A DNA stretch of 64,000 bases, taken from NCBI GenBank assembly GCA_001983455.1, contig LJDB01000001.1:1-64000 (forward strand), given 5' to 3'. The notes beneath the pieces were generated by a model, which made no database searches, was not told where the DNA came from, and worked only from the letters and a program-made list of their open reading frames with translations. This document shows positions 56,211 through 63,894 of this stretch, piece after piece. How positions within the stretch are numbered: the first letter of the stretch is position 1; each line of letters opens with the position of its first letter. Both the position numbers and the translations under genes were made by a program. The DNA is from Candidatus Epulonipiscium fishelsonii (lineage in GTDB: Bacteria > Bacillota > Clostridia > Lachnospirales > Cellulosilyticaceae).

Positions 56211-58046
56211 TCAGGCTACTTCAAATTGACTATTATACAGATCAGCATAAAACCCATTTTTTTCTAATAACTCAGCATGACCTCCACTTTCAATTATGTT
56301 TCCATCCTTCATAACCAAAATTATATCTGCATTACGAATTGTAGATAATCTATGAGCAATTATAAAAGAAGTCTTTCCTTCAGACAAATTATCCATAGCC
56401 TTTTGTATTAAAAGTTCCGTTCTAGTATCAACCGAGCTTGTTGCTTCATCTAAAATAAGTAGCTCTGCATTTTTTACCATAGCTCTAGCAATTGTAAGAA
56501 GTTGTTTCTCTCCCACAGACATAGTCGCTTGGCTTAAAACTGTATCATATCCTTTTGGTAGTGTCTTGATCATATGATGTATTCCTACAGATTTGCAGGC
56601 ATTTATAATTTGTTCATCAGTAACATCCGTTTTATTGTAAGCTATATTTTGTTTTATAGTACCTTCAAAAAGCCAAGTATCTTGTAACACCATAGCAAAT
56701 ATACTACGAAGTTGTTCCCTTGTAATTTTAGAGATTGGTATTCCATCAAGAAGGATTTCACCAGCATTTAACTCATAAAAACGCATAAGTAAGTTTACTA
56801 AAGTTGTTTTTCCAGCACCAGTCGGTCCAACAACAGCAACTTTTTGTCCTGCTTTTATAGTTGCACTAAAATTCTTAATAATAATTTTATCTTTGTTATA
56901 GCCAAACTCAATATTTTTAAAGGTTATATTTCCCTTTATAGTGGCTTCTAGTTTTTGATCAGATATCTCTGGTGAAAGTTCTTCTTCTTCTAAAAGAGCA
57001 AATACACGTTCACTTGATGCGACTGCAGATTGTAAAGTAGTCGCAGCTTGTGCCAAAGTAGAAAGTGGCTGTGTAAATAGACGAATATATACCATAAACG
57101 CAACAATTGTGCCAAATTCAGTCTTTCCTTCAAGCACTAAAAATGCTCCTATTATACAAACAACAACATAAGATAAGTTACCCACAAAGCCCATAACTGG
57201 CATCATAAGTCGTGAAATATATTGGGCTTTCCAAGCACTCAAAAATAGAGTATTGTTCATTTGTTCAAATGTATTAATTTCTTGTGCTTCTGCATTATAT
57301 GCTTTTATAACGGTATGTCCTGTGAATGTTTCTTCAATATGTCCGTTTAAAATCCCTAGTTGAGCTTGTTGTTGCCTAAAAAACTTTTGAGAATTCTTTA
57401 TAATCATTCCCATTAACATAAATCCAACCCATGTTGCTATAAATCCGCCAATTGCCATAGCCCAGTTAGTCCAAAGCATAAGCACTAAAGAACCTACAAA
57501 TGTCAGAATGCCACTTATTACAGAGGATAAACTTTGATTTAAACTAGTGCCAATGGTGTCAACATCATTTGTAACTCGACTCAATATATCGCCATACGTC
57601 CTAGTATCAAAGTATGAAAGTGGTAATTTGTTCAATTTAAGTACAATATCTCTTCTTAAAGTTTTAGATATTCTTTGTGATACGGTTGTCATAATAAACG
57701 CTTGAGCATATCCAAATATTAAACTCAACGTATATATACTCATTAAAAACATCGCTATTTTTACAATCTCATGAGTATCAATAGTACTATTCATTCCATG
57801 TGTAATCAGGTTAGTCATTTCACTTAATTTATTTGGACCAATAAGTGAAAACATTACTGCCATACCTGACAATATTAAAGCAATAATTACTGCAGGAATA
57901 TATTTTCTCGAATATGCAATCAGTTTATACAAACCTTTTTTAAAATCTTTAGGTTTTTCTCCTACTGAAATTCTTCCTCTACCACCCATTGGTCCCCCGT
58001 CCATATTTTGCTGTGGCTTTTGCTTTGTTTCATTTTGCTTGATCAT
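56211..58046 (-). CDS. ABC exporter half-transporter with canonical Walker B
   Basis: A 611-residue half-transporter: six membrane helices (about 45-320) then an ATPase domain (about 355-600) with GPTGAGKTT, signature variant MSVGEKQ, Walker B LLILDEATSS with catalytic Glu, and switch His in IIAHRLS. It resembles the LmrD/BmrD/TM288 type. The N-terminus carries a Gly/Pro/Gln-rich tail. Its natural partner is the half-transporter at 59675, normally adjacent, but here an Rpn gene cluster lies between them. AGGGAGG precedes ATG58046. Confidence 0.93.
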   Translation of the reverse strand: MIKQNETKQKPQQNMDGGPMGGRGRISVGEKPKDFKKGLYKLIAYSRKYIPAVIIALILSGMAVMFSLIGPNKLSEMTNLITHGMNSTIDTHEIVKIAMFLMSIYTLSLIFGYAQAFIMTTVSQRISKTLRRDIVLKLNKLPLSYFDTRTYGDILSRVTNDVDTIGTSLNQSLSSVISGILTFVGSLVLMLWTNWAMAIGGFIATWVGFMLMGMIIKNSQKFFRQQQAQLGILNGHIEETFTGHTVIKAYNAEAQEINTFEQMNNTLFLSAWKAQYISRLMMPVMGFVGNLSYVVVCIIGAFLVLEGKTEFGTIVAFMVYIRLFTQPLSTLAQAATTLQSAVASSERVFALLEEEELSPEISDQKLEATIKGNITFKNIEFGYNKDKIIIKNFSATIKAGQKVAVVGPTGAGKTTLVNLLMRFYELNAGEILLDGIPISKITREQLRSIFAMVLQDTWLFEGTIKQNIAYNKTDVTDEQIINACKSVGIHHMIKTLPKGYDTVLSQATMSVGEKQLLTIARAMVKNAELLILDEATSSVDTRTELLIQKAMDNLSEGKTSFIIAHRLSTIRNADIILVMKDGNIIESGGHAELLEKNGFYADLYNSQFEVA

Positions 58047-58084
58047 AAATTCCTCCCTTTTTATGTAGTTAATATAACGAATGT

Positions 58085-58113
58085 TATAAGGGAGTAAATT
58101 ATACTCCCTTATA
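58085..58113. terminator. hairpin after the last Rpn C-terminal copy
   Basis: TATAAGGGAGTA / TACTCCCTTATA, 12-bp stem with a five-base loop, directly after the stop of the third small Rpn copy and before the ABC gene's SD. It may separate the Rpn cluster from the downstream exporter gene. Confidence 0.7.
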
Positions 58114-58296
58114 CTATAAACTTTCTACCACTTCTGTAACATGTTCAATAGAAATGTCTAGTTCTTCCGCTATTTCAGGTATACTAAGTTTAAATCTTTT
58201 ATATAATAACTCAATTTTTCCTCTTTCAAGGCCTATTTCAATACCTCTTTCAATACCTTTTTTTTCAATCTCAGTATCATATAAAGTTTTAGTCAT
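58114..58296 (-). CDS. free-standing Rpn C-terminal mini-gene, copy S3
   Basis: A 60-residue ORF identical in layout to the C-terminal end of the Rpn gene at 58537. It starts MTKTLYDTEIEKKG, continues with an IERGIEIG helix and ends with a helix-turn-helix-like IPEIAEELDISIEHVTEVV. GAGGTG lies about six bases before ATG58296. It lacks the nuclease domain. In the known Rpn gene-within-gene arrangement the small C-terminal product inhibits the nuclease, so this could be an extra antitoxin. It has diverged a little (VVESL in place of IVKSFN). Confidence 0.7.
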   Translation of the reverse strand: MTKTLYDTEIEKKGIERGIEIGLERGKIELLYKRFKLSIPEIAEELDISIEHVTEVVESL

Positions 58297-58323
58297 CTTT
58301 ATCACCTCAACATTTCTATCGTA

Positions 58324-58509
58324 TTAATTAAAACTTTTCACTATCTCTGTAACATGTTCAATAGAAATGTCTAGTTCTTCTGCTATTTCAGGTATACTAA
58401 GTTTAAATCTTTTATATAATAACTCAATTTTTCCTCTTTCAAGGCCTATTTCAATACCTCTTTCAATACCTTTTTTTTCAATCTCAGTATCATATAAAGT
58501 TTTAGTCAT
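58324..58509 (-). CDS. free-standing Rpn C-terminal mini-gene, copy S2
   Basis: A 61-residue ORF starting at ATG58509 with the same GAGGTG SD as in the full-length gene. Its protein is the same as the C-terminal product of the gene upstream, except one D-to-T type change near the start and eight residues fewer in the (GIEK) repeat. It ends EIVKSFN like the long protein. Spacing to the neighbouring copies is 213 and 210 bases, so the array arose by tandem duplication of this segment. Confidence 0.72.
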   Translation of the reverse strand: MTKTLYDTEIEKKGIERGIEIGLERGKIELLYKRFKLSIPEIAEELDISIEHVTEIVKSFN

Positions 58510-58536
58510 CTTTATCACCTCAACATTTCTATCGTA

Positions 58537-58746
58537 TTAATTAAAACTTTTCACTATCTCTGTAACATGTTCAATAGAAATGTCTAGTTCTTCTGCTATT
58601 TCAGGTATACTAAGTTTAAATCTTTTATATAATAACTCAATTTTTCCTCTTTCAAGGCCTATTTCAATACCTCTTTCAATACCTTTTTCAATACCTTTTT
58701 CAATACCTTTTTTTTCAATCTCAGGATCATATAAAGTTTTAGTCAT
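58537..58746 (-). CDS. intragenic small Rpn protein (S1) inside the Rpn gene
   Basis: An in-frame ATG at 58746 inside the Rpn gene is preceded by GTTGAGGTGATAAAG, a usable SD, and would yield the last 69 residues: MTKTLYDPEIEKKG, the GIEK repeat and the helix-turn-helix-like end. The same SD and ATG are preserved in the two separate downstream copies, evidence that initiation here matters. Published work on E. coli Rpn proteins describes such internal products as inhibitors of the long nuclease. Confidence 0.6.
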   Translation of the reverse strand: MTKTLYDPEIEKKGIEKGIEKGIERGIEIGLERGKIELLYKRFKLSIPEIAEELDISIEHVTEIVKSFN

Positions 58747-59547
58747 CTTTATCACCTCAACATTTAAATTTTCTTCTTTTATAAAATTATGATTTAAATA
58801 TTCTGTCAAATTTGTTATAGCCAGTAATATTCCATGTATATCATTGTCACTAATAGTTTCATTATCTATAAGATCTTTTAAATCCATATTTAATTCCTTA
58901 ATAGTATTTTTCAAACCTTCTGTTAGCTGTGATATTTGTTGTTCTTTAAATATAGCATTGCGTTTGCTTTTTATAATAGATTGCAGCTTTTTTCTATATT
59001 TAAATATAATTAACGGTAACAAATTATACATTTGTTTATCTATTAACTCATTACTTGAATATTGCCATAATCTTATTGTTGGTATTTCGTACATTATACT
59101 TTCACCATTCGGATAAATAATTCGAACTTTTTGATTTTTAATATTTTTGTTTTCCTCAAGAAAGATTACTGCTTGCTGTGGTATATGAATGTTCATTACC
59201 TCATCTTCATCCAGATAAGCGTTCCCTTTACCAATGTATAGACCATATTCAAATATTCTAATTTGCATTTTAGTATCATTTAAAGTTTGTATTTCAATAT
59301 GATACTTTACTTTGTTAATACTTAATAAAATATCTGCGTCAATTTCATCAAAATTAAATTCTGCCCTAAGAAAATTATTTGATAATATTTCTATGCTCAC
59401 TTCTTCAGGTTTATAATTTCGATTAAAGAATTCATTAATTGATCCAATAATTGCTTGTGGGGATAGCTCAAATAGTGTTTTTACAATTTTATCAAGTTTA
59501 ATTCTTTCATCTTCATTTGTTTGGTTTTCAGGTGTTTCTTCTAAAAT
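58537..59547 (-). CDS. Rpn-family PD-(D/E)XK nuclease, copy 1 (start uncertain)
   Basis: A Rpn (PDDEXK_2, DNA-processing nuclease) protein. The catalytic region reads FDEIDADILL and HIEIQTLND, the Asp and Glu-x-Gln of the fold. The C-terminus holds GIEKGIEKGIERGIEIG and a helix-turn-helix-like end. The frame is open to 59559 and homology to the gene at 62845 (LDKIVKTLFEL versus LDAIIKSLFKL) starts well before the first usual start codon, GTG59400. An AAGGAG at 59557-59562 is followed eight bases later by ATT59547 in frame. I give that as the start, with low certainty; a one-base frameshift is the alternative. Known family members act in horizontal-gene-transfer-linked recombination and antiphage toxicity. 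Confidence 0.72.
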   Translation of the reverse strand: MLEETPENQTNEDERIKLDKIVKTLFELSPQAIIGSINEFFNRNYKPEEVSIEILSNNFLRAEFNFDEIDADILLSINKVKYHIEIQTLNDTKMQIRIFEYGLYIGKGNAYLDEDEVMNIHIPQQAVIFLEENKNIKNQKVRIIYPNGESIMYEIPTIRLWQYSSNELIDKQMYNLLPLIIFKYRKKLQSIIKSKRNAIFKEQQISQLTEGLKNTIKELNMDLKDLIDNETISDNDIHGILLAITNLTEYLNHNFIKEENLNVEVIKMTKTLYDPEIEKKGIEKGIEKGIERGIEIGLERGKIELLYKRFKLSIPEIAEELDISIEHVTEIVKSFN

Positions 59548-59579
59548 AAGATCAACTCCTTATTATTTATCAGATACTG

Positions 59580-59615
59580 TATTTATTTTTCACTACTACT
59601 GCAACATGTAATATA
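59580..59615 (-). repeat. possible decayed Rpn C-terminal end
   Basis: TTTTTCACTACTACTGCAACATGTAATA resembles the 3' end shared by the Rpn copies (TTTTCACTATCTCTGTAACATGTTCAATA). It lies upstream of copy 1 in transcription direction, as if another copy had been there and decayed. The match is short. Confidence 0.4.
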
Positions 59616-59674
59616 AAATCCTAGCTGTTTTTATTATGTCCAAATTTAAAATTTATTCTTTAACAACTAAAAGT

Positions 59675-61420
59675 TTATGCTGAAAGTTCATCTTGAGATA
59701 GTTGTGACTCAGCTATTTCACGGTATATATCGCAATTAAATAATAAATCCGCATGTGTACCTTTATCAATAATTCTTCCTTTGTCTAATACTATAATTTG
59801 ATCTGCATTTTTTACAGTGCTAATTCTTTGTGCAACAATAAGCTTTGTAGCATCACTTGTCTTTTCTTCTAGTGCTTTTCGCAACATTCTATCAGTCTTA
59901 TAATCTAATGCAGAAAATGAATCATCAAAAATATATATCTCAGGATTTCGATATATTGCTCTAGCAATGCTTACTCTTTGTTTTTGTCCCCCAGACAAAT
60001 TTGTACCGCCTTGAGAAACAGCTCCCTCAAGCCCCAGGTGTTCAATAAATTCTTTTGCTTGTGCAGTCTCAATTGCATTCTCTATATGTTGCATTTGTGG
60101 ATTAGTTTGAGCTCCATATGTAACATTTGAGGTTATCGTTCCGCTAAATAAAGTTGCCTTTTGTGTAATTAGCCCAATTTTTTTTCTCAAATCTGCTTGC
60201 TTATAATTTTTAACATTAATTCCATCAACTAGAATTTCACCGCTTTGAACATCATAAAATCTAGGAATAAGATTTATTATTGAAGTCTTCCCGCTTCCTG
60301 TTGCTCCAATGAATGCCACGGTTTGCCCTTGTTCTACTTTAAATGAAATATCTTTTAATACGGGTTCTTCACCATTATTATAAGAAAAACTCACATTTTT
60401 AAATTCTATGGTACCTTTTTGAGTTGCTATTTCGGTACCTTCTCCATCAACAATTTTATTTGATTTATCTAGGACTTCTAAAATTCGGTTGGCTGCAACT
60501 GTTGAGCGAGGCAAGATTGTAAATGTCATAGTCAGTATCATAAATGCCATTATTATATGCATTGCATATGAAGTAAATACAACCATTTCTGAAAATATTA
60601 CCATTTTAGCTTCTCCAGCAACTCCATTAATAAGAAAAGCACCAATCCAATATATGGATAGTGTTAATGTTGTCATCAGAAACATCATAAATGGCTGAAT
60701 AAATGCGGTTACTCTATTCACAAACAAATTAGCAGATGTTACATCGTTATTTGCCTCATTAAATTTGTCTTGTTGATATTCTTCTGCATTATATGCTCTA
60801 ACAACACGAACCCCGTTTAAATGTTCCCTTGTAACTAAATTTAGTTTATCAGTAAGCTCTTGGATTATCTTGGATTTTGGTAGTGCTAAAACTAAGATAA
60901 TTGTAACTACTAGGAATAAACACGCTACTGCTCCAGCCGTAGCTAAAGTAAAAGACATGTTTTTTCCAGCAATTTTTATTATTGCCCAAGCTGCTGAAAG
61001 AGGGGCTCTAATAAAAGCAATCATTCCAAACATAATAAACATTTGTACTTGGTTAATATCATTTGTTGAACGTGTAATCAAGCTTGCTGTTGAAAATTGA
61101 TTTATTTCTTCCATAGAAAATCCTAGTGTTTTATTATATACTTCACTTCTTAGATTTCTTGAGAGAGTTGCAACTATTTGAGCCACAAAGTATTCTGATG
61201 AAAATGCCATAACCAAACTTCCTAATGCACACGCTAACATTCCCATTCCTGCTATTGTAATATCTCTAATTGCTGAATTTGGTGTTTGCACTAACATTGT
61301 TATGTTGCTCATGTAATCAGGTAGTTTTAAGTCAAACCAAACTTGAACACATACTATAATAAAAACTATACCCATAAATCTTTTTTCTCTGTTGCTTAAA
61401 TATCTTAATATCTTTACCAT
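59675..61420 (-). CDS. ABC exporter half-transporter with degenerate catalytic site
   Basis: A 581-residue half-transporter with six membrane helices (about 15-300) and an ATPase domain (about 335-575). The ATPase has GATGSGKTS and an excellent signature LSGGQKQR, but Walker B ends in Asp (IYIFDDSFSALD) and the switch residue is Gln (IVAQRIS). These changes mark the non-catalytic half of heterodimeric exporters (LmrC/TM287 type). Its partner with intact residues is at 56211. Normally such pairs are adjacent or overlapping; 1.6 kb with Rpn genes separates them here. GGAGGAG precedes ATG61420. Confidence 0.93.
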   Translation of the reverse strand: MVKILRYLSNREKRFMGIVFIIVCVQVWFDLKLPDYMSNITMLVQTPNSAIRDITIAGMGMLACALGSLVMAFSSEYFVAQIVATLSRNLRSEVYNKTLGFSMEEINQFSTASLITRSTNDINQVQMFIMFGMIAFIRAPLSAAWAIIKIAGKNMSFTLATAGAVACLFLVVTIILVLALPKSKIIQELTDKLNLVTREHLNGVRVVRAYNAEEYQQDKFNEANNDVTSANLFVNRVTAFIQPFMMFLMTTLTLSIYWIGAFLINGVAGEAKMVIFSEMVVFTSYAMHIIMAFMILTMTFTILPRSTVAANRILEVLDKSNKIVDGEGTEIATQKGTIEFKNVSFSYNNGEEPVLKDISFKVEQGQTVAFIGATGSGKTSIINLIPRFYDVQSGEILVDGINVKNYKQADLRKKIGLITQKATLFSGTITSNVTYGAQTNPQMQHIENAIETAQAKEFIEHLGLEGAVSQGGTNLSGGQKQRVSIARAIYRNPEIYIFDDSFSALDYKTDRMLRKALEEKTSDATKLIVAQRISTVKNADQIIVLDKGRIIDKGTHADLLFNCDIYREIAESQLSQDELSA

Positions 61421-61513
61421 ATTCTCCTCCTATAAGTAATAAAATCGGAATAAATATAATTTATTCCAACAATTAAGATTTTATTCTAACAACCTATATA
61501 TAATTATTTTGAA

Positions 61514-62641
61514 TTATATGCCATTATTAAGCACATCATCAATATCCAAAACTTGTTCTGTTGTAATTGATTGTTTTGGCGAGGAAAATTCACTCAAAAC
61601 ATCTTGCTGCATTGATTTTGTAGAATCAAATACAATTTGAACAACTTGGTCTGTTGAAAGAAGATCTACTCCTTCTACTCCTTGAAGATAAATTTGGTTA
61701 GTTAAATCTTTTACCTCAAAAGCTACGTCTAAAATTTCCTTTGTACTAGGTAAAATCTTTTGATTTAGTTGTTTAATAAGTATTGGAAACACCAGTGCTG
61801 GGTTTGAAGTTTGTTCTAGACTAGTAATCACATCTTGCACAATAGTAACAAGTTCTACATATTTATCAAAAAACTGTTGTGTACCTTTAAAAATTGGCTC
61901 CATTATTTCATCTTCAACAGCAATTGTTCCATACGTATTATCAAAATCACTAGCTATTTTAATAACATTGTCTTTTATAGGCTCAAAGTCATATTCTTTA
62001 ATATTACTTAAATCTTTTAAAGGTTCCATAAGTGGTAGCAAACTATCAATAATATATACTTCCATTTGATGAGCCCATTTTTTACGCTCTTTTAAAATAG
62101 GGTCTTGTTCTTTTGTATAATACACATATCCGTCCAAGAAATAATTATCTACTAGGTATTTAGCAATATTATATTTTGATGAGGAAGCATCCTCGAATAA
62201 CGACTCTAAATTTTCAACTTCTAAAGTTTGTTCTTCTACTAATATGCTGTTATTTTCGACTACTTCTGTATTATTAGAATCATTTTCTGGCAATATTTCT
62301 AAATCTTGTTCTTTTGTCTCTATCTCTAGAGGTCGTGTTGGTGCTGAATCAATAACAGACTCTATCTCTACATAAGTCGTATTTGGATCTACTTCAACAA
62401 CTTCTTGTTGCAGGTGTGCTTCTTCTGTTTGTATAGTAATATCTTCTTGTTCCAAAACAATTTCAATTTCTTGTTCAATGTCTTTCATTTTTTGTTCAAC
62501 TTGTTTTTTTACAAGAGCATCCACAATAGTCTGTTCTCTTACCTGTACTTTCATAACCATATGGTTTATGGATACACTTGCAATTTCAAGGGATGCAATT
62601 GTCACTATCAATAAAATCCCAACTTTTAATATGTTTATCAA
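61514..62641 (-). CDS. unknown membrane-anchored protein with coiled coil
   Basis: A 375-residue protein I cannot name. It starts with a single hydrophobic segment (about 5-22, KVGILLIVTIASLEIAS), followed by a highly charged stretch rich in Glu/Gln/Lys (about 35-75), probably coiled coil, then an acidic low-complexity linker to about 150. The C-terminal part (about 155-350) is helical and looks folded. The likely topology is an uncleaved anchor with the bulk outside. The start is TTG62641 with GGGGG upstream. It may be co-expressed with the exporter half downstream; the function is unknown. Confidence 0.75.
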   Translation of the reverse strand: MINILKVGILLIVTIASLEIASVSINHMVMKVQVREQTIVDALVKKQVEQKMKDIEQEIEIVLEQEDITIQTEEAHLQQEVVEVDPNTTYVEIESVIDSAPTRPLEIETKEQDLEILPENDSNNTEVVENNSILVEEQTLEVENLESLFEDASSSKYNIAKYLVDNYFLDGYVYYTKEQDPILKERKKWAHQMEVYIIDSLLPLMEPLKDLSNIKEYDFEPIKDNVIKIASDFDNTYGTIAVEDEIMEPIFKGTQQFFDKYVELVTIVQDVITSLEQTSNPALVFPILIKQLNQKILPSTKEILDVAFEVKDLTNQIYLQGVEGVDLLSTDQVVQIVFDSTKSMQQDVLSEFSSPKQSITTEQVLDIDDVLNNGI

Positions 62642-62687
62642 ATAAATCCCCCATTCTTAATTTTTTTTATAATTATAGTACTTCAAG

Positions 62688-62710
62688 CGGGTAAATAATA
62701 TTCACCCGCA
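62688..62710. terminator. hairpin downstream of the second Rpn gene
   Basis: GCGGGT / ACCCGC with an AT-rich inner part (AAATAATATTC). It separates the unknown membrane protein's promoter side from the second Rpn gene. The rest of the gap 62642-62844 shows nothing clear. Confidence 0.5.
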
Positions 62711-62844
62711 TAATATTTATCTTAAGTTTTGTAATCTGTTTTAAAATTATTAAAACTTAAATACTGACAATTTAAAACCTAGTATTATATCGTTGATTTC
62801 TTTGTCAACCTTAGACTTATTCTTATTTTATACCCATAGCTATA

Positions 62845-63012
62845 TTACAGAAGTTCTTGTTTAATCTCTTTAATTTTTTCAATAGGAATATTTGTACTAC
62901 GTGAAATAATGTCGATATCTACATTATTTATTAATAAGTTTTTAGCTACTTCATATTTACCTCTTTCCATTGCTGTTTTTTCAACTATAGGATCGTATAA
63001 ACTTTTGGTCAT
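62845..63012 (-). CDS. intragenic small Rpn protein (S) inside Rpn copy 2
   Basis: ATG63012, in frame within the Rpn gene, is preceded by a perfect AAGGAGG at an eight-base distance. Such an SD inside a coding region is unlikely to be chance when it sits at the same protein position (VIK-MTKSLYDP) as the internal start of copy 1. The product would be the 55-residue C-terminal domain, candidate inhibitor of the long form. Confidence 0.66.
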   Translation of the reverse strand: MTKSLYDPIVEKTAMERGKYEVAKNLLINNVDIDIISRSTNIPIEKIKEIKQELL

Positions 63013-63852
63013 CTTAATAACCTCCTTATCCAATGTTGGACTGTGGACATATTTTTTATTCATAAATTCAGATATATTAGTCATCGCTAAAGAAATTTCA
63101 TGTAAATCATCTGTTTCCAATATATTGTTATTTATAATCATTTCTATCTCTTTTTTTATACTTTCAATTGTTGCCAAGAAATTTTCTTCTTCTTTCTTCA
63201 TTAACTTCTCTTTATTTTTTCTTTTACTTTTTAACAGGCTTGAAAATTTCTTTCTATAGCTAAATATTAATAATGGTATTACATTATACATTTTTTTATC
63301 GATTAAATCATCTAGAGTATATTCCCATAATTTTATAGTGTTAAATTCTAACAGAAGTTCTTTCCCGTTTGCACTATATATACTTAGTTTCTGGTCTTTA
63401 ATATTTTTGTTTTTTTCAACAAACATAACTGCTTGTTGTGGCATTTGCAAATTCCACTTATCATCTTTATAAACTGCACTATCTTTTGCAATTTCTAAGC
63501 CATATTCCAGCATTCTTATTGGCATTTTTTTATCATTTAAAGTTTGTATCTCTAGGTGATGCTTCTGAATGTTTATCAACAGCACTAAATCTGAATCAAT
63601 TTCATCATAATTAAATAATGCTCTATGAAATTTTGTATCCAAATATTCTATTTTTGTATTTATATCGTAATTAGTCTTGAAACATTCATTAATAGTAAAT
63701 ATAATTGCAGAATTACTTAATTTAAATAATGATTTTATTATAGCGTCTAGTTGATGACTTTCATGAGATTGCAACTTCTTGAGCTGTACTTTTCTTAGCT
63801 TGATTTTTCTATATCTTAAAGGTACATTTCTAATCTTAAGATTTTTGTTCAT
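62845..63852 (-). CDS. Rpn-family PD-(D/E)XK nuclease, copy 2
   Basis: A 335-residue Rpn protein. After a basic N-terminus (about 1-30) the nuclease fold carries YDEIDSDLVLL and HLEIQTLND, with PQQAVMFVEKNKNIK and KMYNVIPLLIFSYRKK shared with copy 1. The C-terminal part (about 280-335) differs from copy 1: the GIEK repeats are absent and it ends IDIISRSTNIPIEKIKEI. GAGG precedes ATG63852 at a good distance. It may act as a nuclease toxin or recombination-linked protein; the C-terminus confers specificity in the known systems. Confidence 0.85.
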   Translation of the reverse strand: MNKNLKIRNVPLRYRKIKLRKVQLKKLQSHESHQLDAIIKSLFKLSNSAIIFTINECFKTNYDINTKIEYLDTKFHRALFNYDEIDSDLVLLINIQKHHLEIQTLNDKKMPIRMLEYGLEIAKDSAVYKDDKWNLQMPQQAVMFVEKNKNIKDQKLSIYSANGKELLLEFNTIKLWEYTLDDLIDKKMYNVIPLLIFSYRKKFSSLLKSKRKNKEKLMKKEEENFLATIESIKKEIEMIINNNILETDDLHEISLAMTNISEFMNKKYVHSPTLDKEVIKMTKSLYDPIVEKTAMERGKYEVAKNLLINNVDIDIISRSTNIPIEKIKEIKQELL

Positions 63853-63894
63853 AGGGAGCCTCTTTTCTAAACTTATAAGATTAACATAGCTATA

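Noticed and set aside
58114-59547. True transposase (Rpn proteins are often annotated as putative transposases)
   Set aside because: No terminal inverted repeats or target duplications are seen; the family is a PD-(D/E)XK nuclease, not a DDE or HUH transposase.
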